From NCBI GenBank assembly GCA_964537955.1, contig CAZICY010000018.1, positions 1 through 33,900 on the forward strand: a stretch of DNA of 33,900 bases, given 5' to 3'. Positions within the stretch are counted from its first letter, which is position 1, and every line of letters begins with the position of its first letter. A program made the position numbers and the translations under genes. Source of the DNA: Mxb001 sp964537955. GTDB taxonomy: Bacteria; Actinomycetota; Actinomycetes; S36-B12. Below are positions 1 through 8,100 of this stretch, in pieces. The notes below the pieces were generated by a model. The model worked only from the letters and a program-made list of their open reading frames with translations. It did not search any database and was not told the origin of the DNA.

Positions 1-46
1 CCGACCGGGTAGAAACCGGTTGCTCTATCCATTGAGCTACGGGCGC
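1..46 (-). tRNA. tRNA-Arg (anticodon TCT), 5' part only
   Basis: Read on the minus strand from 46, the sequence gives a 7-base acceptor 5' strand (GCGCCCG), TA at positions 8-9, a D arm GCTC/GAGC with loop AATGGATA, and an anticodon stem ACCGG/CCGGT closing the 7-base loop TTTCTAC. The anticodon is therefore TCT, for arginine AGA/AGG codons. The variable loop, T arm and 3' acceptor strand lie beyond the left edge of the window, so the gene is cut by the window and is not shown to be defective. It is transcribed leftward, divergent from ssb. Confidence 0.93.
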
Positions 47-223
47 CTCGGCGCCTCGGCGCCGCCGGACATTCTCGCACCCGACGGTGATCCACAGGGG
101 TGGCCTGAGCCGCCTGTCCCCAGCCGTGCCACCCCCTGTGGTCCACGCCCTGCATCGCAGAGCAGCGTCGCGGGGTCGGGGCCGAGGGGCCCCATGAATC
201 CCACAGACATGAAGGGGAACGAC
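47..223. other. intergenic region between divergent tRNA-Arg and ssb, with imperfect inverted repeat
   Basis: No gene is visible in these 177 bases. They must hold the tRNA promoter (minus) and the ssb promoter (plus), but I cannot place either with confidence. An imperfect inverted repeat pairs CCACAGGGGTGGC (92-104) with GCCACCCCCTGTGG (128-141); the right arm has one extra C. GGCGCCTC is repeated directly just upstream of the tRNA 5' end. The inverted repeat could be an operator or a structure in an ssb leader. Confidence 0.5.
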
Positions 224-694
224 ATGAACGAGATCACGATCACCGGCAACCTCGTCAACGCGCCGGTCCTGCGCATCTACGGCACGCAGCGCGTCACCAA
301 GTTCCGCCTTGCGCACAACCACTCCTACCGCGATGCGGGCACGGGGGACTGGGTCGATGCGGGTACGACGTACATCGACGTCTCGTGCTGGCGCAGCCTG
401 GCCGACAACGTCAGCGAGTCGATCGGCAAGGGCTCTGCGGTGATCGTCACCGGGCGACTGAAGTCGCGCGAGGTGGAGTACACCGTCGATGGGCGCGAGG
501 CGAAGCGCACGTTCTTCGAAATCGAGGCGCAGGTCATCGGTCCGGACCTGACCCGCGGAGCGACCCAGGCCGTCGACATCAAGAGGGAGGCGGTCGAGCG
601 ACAGGAGGAGGCCGCTCTTGCCGAGGCGCTCGCGGCGGTCGATGGCGACGCTCCCTTCGAGCCCGTGCCCGGGACCGAGTACCCCGCCGCCTGA
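224..694 (+). CDS. single-stranded DNA-binding protein, SsbB-like (no acidic C-terminal tip)
   Basis: 156 residues. Residues 1-110 form a typical bacterial SSB OB fold, starting MNEITITGNLVNAPVLR and running through the SCWRSLADNV and VIVTGRLKSREV strands. SSB proteins coat single-stranded DNA during replication, repair and recombination. ATG 224 is chosen because AAGGGG (212-217) lies 6 bases upstream and the SSB fold begins at once; in-frame ATGs at 194 and 209 would add only short unrelated residues. The C-terminus ends EPVPGTEYPAA rather than the acidic DDDIPF-type tip through which the main SSB recruits partner proteins. Length and tail resemble the second actinobacterial paralogue (SsbB of Streptomyces, also about 156 residues), so the housekeeping ssb probably lies elsewhere. 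It stands next to ettA, separated by the S53 protease gene. Confidence 0.9.
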   Translation: MNEITITGNLVNAPVLRIYGTQRVTKFRLAHNHSYRDAGTGDWVDAGTTYIDVSCWRSLADNVSESIGKGSAVIVTGRLKSREVEYTVDGREAKRTFFEIEAQVIGPDLTRGATQAVDIKREAVERQEEAALAEALAAVDGDAPFEPVPGTEYPAA

Positions 695-701
695 CGTCGC
701 A

Positions 702-737
702 CCGGGAGGGGTGTCGCCGAGTGGCCACTCGTCCCGG
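702..737. repeat. palindrome/hairpin after ssb (possible terminator or operator)
   Basis: CGAGTGGCCACTCG (718-731) is a perfect 14-bp palindrome. It is flanked by CCGGGA (702-707) and TCCCGG (732-737), which can pair outside it, leaving a 10-base bulge on the left. It lies just after the ssb stop codon and about 35 bp before the -35 of the next gene, so it could end ssb transcription (no U-tract is present) or bind a dimeric regulator. Confidence 0.45.
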
Positions 738-766
738 GACGCCGGCGGGACGGTCGCGCGAGGGCG

Positions 767-796
767 TTGATCTCCCCCGAGACGGGCGTCTAGATT
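767..796 (+). promoter_or_regulatory. leaderless promoter of the S53 protease gene
   Basis: TTGATC (767-772) and TAGATT (791-796) are separated by 18 bp. The -10 ends 6 bases before ATG 803, so the predicted transcription start coincides with the A of the start codon. No Shine-Dalgarno sequence is present. This is the only promoter in the window with a convincing -35 as well as a -10. Confidence 0.65.
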
Positions 797-802
797 CGAG
801 CC

Positions 803-2668
803 ATGTCTCCTCGTCTCATCGCTCTCGCCTCCTCGGCCGCCCTCGGGGCGGCGCTCCTCGCCGGTGCACCCGTCGTCGCGGGTGCAGCCCCCGCAGCGGA
901 GCCGCCGCCGGCCGCCGCGCGCGCGGTCCCCGACCCCGGCACTGCGCTCACCTTCTTCGCCGGGCTGCCCCGCGACTCCAAGGGCCTCGCTGCCGCCGGA
1001 CGCAAGGCCAGCACCCCCCGCTCGGGTGGCTACCGCGACTTCCTCACCTTGAAGGAGCTCTCGTCGACCTACGGAGCCTCGCCCGCGGCGATCGCGAAGC
1101 TGCGCACGACAGCGCGTGACCTGGGCATCAGCGTCGCGGTCGACGGGACCGGGCTCTTCGCGCGGCTCACGGCCCCGGTCTCCACGTGGGAACGCGTCAT
1201 GGGCACCGCGGTGGCCTATGAGCCCGCTCAGCAGGGATCGGCCGGAGCCGATCCGCCCGGGCCGCAGCCCTTCGCGACGTACTCCTTCTTCAACGCGGAC
1301 GGCACGCTCCTGCTGGCCGCACCGGCGAGCCTGCGCAGCGTCGTCCGGGAGTTCATCCCGAGCTACACGGTCTACGACGTGTCCAAAGACATCCCCGGGG
1401 TGCCGCCGCCTGCGGTGCCTGCCGCCGCGCCGCAGGGCATCATCGACGACACCGTCCTGCCCTGGCCGACCAACGGTGGCACCCCCCTGGGGAAGGTCTG
1501 CGAGCAGCCCGCGATCACCGAGGGTGCGATCATCACGCCGGCCCAGACCCGGGCGGCCTATGGCACCTCGGTCCTGCAGGGCCGCGGCTACGACGGCTCC
1601 AAGGCACGCATGACCATCGTCTCCCTGGGTGGAGGCTTCTCCACCCAGGATCTTGCCGACTTCGCCGAGTGCTTCGGCGTGCGGGCACCCGCGGTGGACA
1701 TCACCCTCGGGACAGGCAACCCCACTCGGATCGTCTCCTACAGCGCCGAGACCCACCTCGACCTGCAGACCGTCACGGGCGTGCTCGTCAACAGCCCGCG
1801 CGTCCAGCTCGTGCAGGCGGTGAATGATGATTTCAACGTCGGGATCATCGACGGCTTCTCCCGTGCGCTGGCCAGCCCGAGGGGCGTCCCCGACGCTGTC
1901 TCGCTGTCCTACGGCGGCTGCGAGCTGGGAGACGCCGAGAAGGTCCAGGTGGGTCAGACAGGCCTGAGCCCCATGATGAGCGTCCTCGACGACGTCTTCG
2001 CCAGTGGCGCCGTCGTCGGGTCGGCGTTCTTCACCGGATCCGGCGACAGTGGCTCGTCGGTGTGCCAGATGGAAGGCCTGGTCGACCTGGCCACCCCCAC
2101 GGTCGCCCTGCCCGCCTCCTCGATCTGGATCACCGCGGCCGGCGGCACGCGCCTCACCCTCGGTGAGGGCAACCGCCGGGTGGCCGAGACCGTGTGGAAC
2201 GACACCGTGTTCGGCTTCCCTGCGGGCAGCGGCGGCGGAGTGAGCGAGCTCATCAAGGCGCCGTGGTACCAGAAGGGAATCCACGGCAACCGCGGTCGCA
2301 CGACCCCCGACTCGTCGGCTCTCGCGGCGATCTCGCCGGGATGGCCCGTGGCCTACGGCGATGAGCTCATCAACGTGGGCGGCACCAGCGGGTCCAGTCC
2401 CTTCCAGGCGACCAACATCGCCCTCATCTCCGGCTTCGAGCGGGCGAAGGGCCGGCCCCCGGTGGGATTCGTGAACCCGTGGTTCTACGCCACCCCGTCG
2501 CGCAACTTCCACGACGTCACGGACGGAGACAACCAGGTGCCGGTCCTGGGCCCGGGCTTCATCAACGCCCCGGCCTGCTGCTCGGCCTACGAGGGATACG
2601 ACCAGGCATCCGGTCTGGGTGCTCCGCTCTTCGACCGGCTCGCGGCGGCGCTGCCGAGGGCGGAGTAG
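803..2668 (+). CDS. secreted S53 family (sedolisin/kumamolisin-type) serine-carboxyl peptidase
   Basis: 621 residues, predicted to be exported and to hydrolyse proteins. A signal peptide (about 1-28, ending VAGA) is followed by a pro-kumamolisin-type activation domain (about 45-220) and the peptidase domain (about 230-621). The S53 catalytic residues are visible: Glu316 and Asp320 in AETHLD (the ExxxD pair), oxyanion Asp415 in SGDSGSS, and nucleophile Ser529 in GGTSGSSP. The C-terminal calcium site is suggested by FHDVTDGDN and GYDQASGLGAP. Family members are synthesised as zymogens and usually mature and work at acidic pH. It sits between ssb and ettA with its own promoter, so it is probably an inserted accessory gene without functional connection to them. 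It carries no membrane anchor or sorting signal. Confidence 0.93.
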   Translation: MSPRLIALASSAALGAALLAGAPVVAGAAPAAEPPPAAARAVPDPGTALTFFAGLPRDSKGLAAAGRKASTPRSGGYRDFLTLKELSSTYGASPAAIAKLRTTARDLGISVAVDGTGLFARLTAPVSTWERVMGTAVAYEPAQQGSAGADPPGPQPFATYSFFNADGTLLLAAPASLRSVVREFIPSYTVYDVSKDIPGVPPPAVPAAAPQGIIDDTVLPWPTNGGTPLGKVCEQPAITEGAIITPAQTRAAYGTSVLQGRGYDGSKARMTIVSLGGGFSTQDLADFAECFGVRAPAVDITLGTGNPTRIVSYSAETHLDLQTVTGVLVNSPRVQLVQAVNDDFNVGIIDGFSRALASPRGVPDAVSLSYGGCELGDAEKVQVGQTGLSPMMSVLDDVFASGAVVGSAFFTGSGDSGSSVCQMEGLVDLATPTVALPASSIWITAAGGTRLTLGEGNRRVAETVWNDTVFGFPAGSGGGVSELIKAPWYQKGIHGNRGRTTPDSSALAAISPGWPVAYGDELINVGGTSGSSPFQATNIALISGFERAKGRPPVGFVNPWFYATPSRNFHDVTDGDNQVPVLGPGFINAPACCSAYEGYDQASGLGAPLFDRLAAALPRAE

Positions 2669-2680
2669 GCACATCGGCCG

Positions 2681-2727
2681 TGGGGCCAGGACTGTCGGCG
2701 CTCGTGCGCTGACTAGGCTCTGGCCCC

Positions 2728-2728
<1 letters not shown>
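2681..2728. repeat. inverted repeat around the ettA promoter
   Basis: TGGGGCCAG (2681-2689) is the exact reverse complement of CTGGCCCCA (2720-2728). The arms enclose the ettA -10 hexamer, and the right arm ends on the A of the ettA start codon. On read-through RNA from the protease gene this would form a hairpin that includes the first base of the ettA ATG. A transcript starting at the ettA promoter would lack nearly all of it. Confidence 0.5.
2714..2719 (+). promoter_or_regulatory. -10 element of ettA
   Basis: TAGGCT, ending 8 bases before ATG 2728, predicts a transcript with a leader of at most 2 bases. No Shine-Dalgarno sequence precedes the ATG. The same hexamer precedes the amidase gene and the membrane-protein gene at 19666. 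Confidence 0.6.
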
Positions 2729-4425
<1,697 letters not shown>

Positions 4426-4436
4426 GCCGGACCCGC

Positions 4437-4479
4437 CTCGAGTTGCCCCATCTCGAGTTGCCCCATCTCGAGTTGCCCT
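4437..4479. repeat. 15-bp tandem repeat, 2.8 copies
   Basis: CTCGAGTTGCCCCAT occurs at 4437-4451 and 4452-4466 without mismatch, followed by a third partial copy at 4467-4479 that ends CCCT. It starts 11 bases after the ettA stop codon and ends about 50 bases before the next gene. Each unit contains a CTCGAG palindrome. No coding frame or terminator is evident in it. Confidence 0.85.
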
Positions 4480-4530
4480 GGCCAGCCGCAGGGGGGAGGC
4501 TTGCGGCATGCGAGCGCGAGGGCGGGTGAC

Positions 4531-5187
4531 ATGACGACCTCCAGCGCGCTCACGACACTGGCCCTTCCCGCCCACGAAGGGCGGCTGCTCGCCGCGCATC
4601 TGGACCGACTCGCTGCGTGGGATCCCTCAGGCCATGTGCGCGTCGTGGCCCGCGCTGGCGCCGTGGGCGTCTATGCAGCGCCGCCCATGCGAGTGGTGAG
4701 CTTCGTCGCGCTGCCCCTGCGGTCGCCCGTCACGGAGGACATCGACGTCTCCGCTCGCATCAGCGACGTGAGCGCCGGACTCGACTCGACATCGGGAGCC
4801 ACCGACCTGCGGCTGCCCGAGCCCGCTGTCGGATCGCCGGGACTGGCGCTGCTGCCGCCCGCGGAGGGCTGGCAGTTGCCCATCCATGGCGTTTCCGGCG
4901 ATGTCGTGCCCGAGGTGGACGCGGCTGTCGCAGAGTTCCGTCGCCGCGCGTCGTCCGTCGTGGATCAGCAGGCGCTGGCAGAGCAGATCTGGGAGCGCCC
5001 GTCCTTCGGCGGTCTGCCCCTGCGCGTGCTCCACGCCGCCCGTCGTCTGGGCTTCCTCACCGACGATGCCTCTCGCGTGACCGCCTGCACCATGACCGGC
5101 TGGAAGCGCCTCACCACCGTGCGGGGCCAGGTCTTCGTGCGCACGCATACCCCGACCCAGCGCCCTGACCTCAGCGTCGTGCGCTAG
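4531..5187 (+). CDS. conserved actinobacterial protein of unknown function
   Basis: 218 residues from ATG 4531. I do not recognise a named domain. The N-terminal half alternates hydrophobic strands and loops (VRVVARAGAVGVYAAPP, MRVVSFVALPL), suggesting an alpha/beta soluble fold. The second half has a helical stretch (VDAAVAEFRRRASSVVDQQ) and a C-terminal region with GGLPLRVLHAARRLGF and a TMTGWKRL patch. There is no signal peptide and no membrane segment. ATG 4531 is the first ATG in frame; a TTG at 4501 would add 10 residues. GAGGG lies about 10 bases upstream of the ATG, rather far for a ribosome binding site. It follows ettA on the same strand and converges on the DUF11 gene with only 4 bases between stop codons. 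Expression from an ettA transcript is possible. Confidence 0.8.
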   Translation: MTTSSALTTLALPAHEGRLLAAHLDRLAAWDPSGHVRVVARAGAVGVYAAPPMRVVSFVALPLRSPVTEDIDVSARISDVSAGLDSTSGATDLRLPEPAVGSPGLALLPPAEGWQLPIHGVSGDVVPEVDAAVAEFRRRASSVVDQQALAEQIWERPSFGGLPLRVLHAARRLGFLTDDASRVTACTMTGWKRLTTVRGQVFVRTHTPTQRPDLSVVR

Positions 5188-5191
5188 CCGC

Positions 5192-8100
5192 CTACCGCCC
5201 GGACGAGCGAGTCGAGTAGCGGTAGGCGATGTCCATCGCTGAGTAGCCCGGGACGGCCGGTGCCGTCAGGCGCAAGGTGATGGACAGTGGCGTCGTGCCC
5301 GGGACGACGATCCAGATGGAGCCGTCGGCTCGCGTCTCCAGGCGGCAGTAGGAGTAGTCACCGCGCGGGATGCGCTGCACGAGCGGGAGGCAGGACACCT
5401 GCACCCGCGCGCGCTGCCCCGCATTGGTCGGCGGGCGCTCCTCATAGAGCTTCGTCGGGCCGCGGTCGTTGATCTTGCCCGGCGGCTCGATGACCGGCAC
5501 CTGGGGCTGGACCGGCGGCGTCACGGTGATGCTGGTGCTGTCGCGGTTGTTGGACGGGTCGGGGTCTCGCTGCGACGACGAGCCCGACGCAGAATTCGTC
5601 ACCTCGCCCCTGACGTCCGCGCCGATGCGGACGACCAGCCGGAAGGTGGTCGACTCGCCCGCGGCCAGTGTGCGTCCGGCGCTGCATTGCACGGCTGCCT
5701 GCTCGTCGGTGCATCGCGGATCGGACGCGCTGCGATCGAAGGAGAACCCTCGGGGCAGGCTGTCCACGATCTGCGCATCGCTCGTGGCGCCCGGCCCCCG
5801 ATTGGTGAGCGTGATCCGGTAGGTGGCAGTGCCCCCGGCCGCCGCGGTCGGCTCTTCGGCCCGCTTGCGCACGGCGATGTCGGCATCGCGCTCGAGGATC
5901 GCCGAGGTGGCGGAGCGGTTGTTGGAGCGATCGACGTCCTCTCGCTTGCCATTGACGGTCGCGACCGAGTCGACCTGGGTGCCCGCGCGTGGCGTCTGGC
6001 TGACGATGGCGATGGCCGGAAGCGAGGCGCCCATCGTCAGTGGCCCGTCGGCGACGCAGGTGATGCGCCGACCGACGTCACACGCCCAGCCCTCACCCGA
6101 GGCGCGCTTCGGGCTCGCGGACTGCTGATCGATGACGACTCGGATGGGGCCGGGCTCCGCCGCCGGGCCGTTGTTGCGCACGGAGACGGTCGTGCGCCAG
6201 TCGGCACCGGCGCGCAGGCGCTCGGGCCCGAAATGGGCAACGTCGAGGTCGAGGAAGTCGCCCGCCACGTGGGTGACCTCGGCTTCGCCTCCTGACCCGG
6301 GCGACTGCGGCTCCACCGTGGCGCTGTTGACGATGGCGCCGGCCGCTGCGGGAGAGACCAGCCCGGTGACGTAGATGGGCGGGATCGCCCCACCGACGGG
6401 AAGGGTGGACGTGGTCGCGCAACTCACGCGCTGGCCCGCGACGCTGCACACCCAGCCGTCGCCCGACGCGACACTGGGCGCGATGGCCGCGGGCATGGTG
6501 TCGACGACGACGGCGCCGCGTGCATCTGTCGGGCCGGCATTCTCGACATTGAGGGTGTAGGTGACATTGCTGCCCGGGACGAGCTGGGTGCCCGCGGCCC
6601 GCCCGCGGATGGCCTTGGTCAACTCGAGCTGGGATGCCGGGTCGGTGGTGACGGTCACCTGGCCCGGCGGCCGGTCACCGCCCGGCGTGGACGAGGTCGC
6701 GGTGACGACGTTGGTGAAGTTGCGTCCCGGCGTGGTCCACGCCGGATCCGTGCGGGCCACGACCTGGACGGAGGCGGCGGAGCCGAACTCCAGGACGGGG
6801 AGGTAGCAGCTCACGACGCTCAGGGTCGACGCGGAGCAGTCCAGGCCGCTGTTGTCCGGAGTGATGGACTCCACGGTCAGGCCGACGGCCCCGAAGTCAT
6901 CGGTGAGGTAGACATCGCGTGCCGCCGAGGGCCCACCGAAGGGCGGGGCATTGCTCACGGTCAGGGTGAAGGTCACCGTGTCGCCCGCGGTGACCCGCGT
7001 GGGGCTCGCGGTCTTGGTCGTCCAGATCCCGGCCTCCTTGGTCACGGTGATCGGCGCCGTGGCGGAGTCGTTGGCCGGGTTGCTGTCCGGCTGCGGCGAG
7101 CTCACGATCCCTGTGAGCTCATAGGTCCGCGGCAGGGTCTCGGGGTCCGGTGCGGACACGTCGAGGGTGAGCGGCGGAGCTGTCGCGCCGGCCGCCAGGG
7201 TGCTTCCCGTGAGCGTGCACGTGGTGCGGCCATCCGCGTCGTTACACGCCCAGGGGCTCCCCGTCGCGGCGCGAAGCTGCAGGGTCGTGAGGCGGCTGAA
7301 GCGCACGGTGATCGGGCCCGCATCGGCGACCGGGCCGTTGTTGCGCACCGTGAAGGTGAGCGGCCGGGACTGGCCGCCGGCCTCGAGCGCGGCGGAGCTC
7401 GTCGTCGTGAGGGCGAGGTCGGCATCGGTCTCGAGCGTGATGATGTCGGTGGCGCGGTTGTTGTCCAGGTCGATGTCGCGCAGTCGCGAGGTGGTGGTGA
7501 GGACAGCCTCGACAGTCTTGTCCTGGGTCTCGCCAGCGGCGACGGAGACCTGCAGGACGAGGGGAGTGAGCGAGGTGTCGACCTCCCACGCCTCGGTGAG
7601 GGGCAGCGTGCACCGGACGGTGAGCGGCGCGCTCGTCGCGGAGCCCGTCGAGGGAATGCAGGACCAGCCGGCTCCGCTGTGGCCGGCGAGGCTCGTGCCC
7701 CGCGGCAGCGTGATGGTCTGGATCGCATCCGCACCCGCGGGGACCGCGCCCGGGCCGGCATTGAAGGAACGCACGGTGACGGGGATCGCAGGACCACCCG
7801 CGACGGCCTTGCCCGGGTGGGACAGGCTCTCGATCCCGTCGAAGACGCGATCGGTCCCCGCGGTGTCGGTGGCCGTGTTGTTGCCGGGAGTCGGGTCAGG
7901 CTCGTCGCCGGCGACGCTCGCGGTGTTGGCCACCTCGGCGGGGGCATCGGCGAGGACCTCGGCCACCAGTGTGAGGGACTCCGCCGAGGCGCCCGCGGGA
8001 AGCGCGCCGGAGAGCGTGCACTCCACCGCGGTGGTGCAGGTCCACCCCTCACCGGAGACTGACACCAGGCGCAGGTAGGCCGGGAGCCGGTCGATGACCG

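Noticed and set aside
1..46. The tRNA end as an integration site of a mobile element
   Set aside because: The tRNA 3' half, where integrases usually act, lies outside the window. No integrase, direct repeat or shift in composition is visible next to it.
88..145. A replication-origin-like cluster of DnaA boxes
   Set aside because: Only TGATCCACA comes within one base of the consensus. The inverted partner TGTGGTCCA has about three mismatches, there is no AT-rich stretch, and no dnaA or dnaN is near.
4437..4479. A CRISPR-like direct repeat
   Set aside because: The 15-bp units are directly contiguous without spacers, and no cas gene is nearby.
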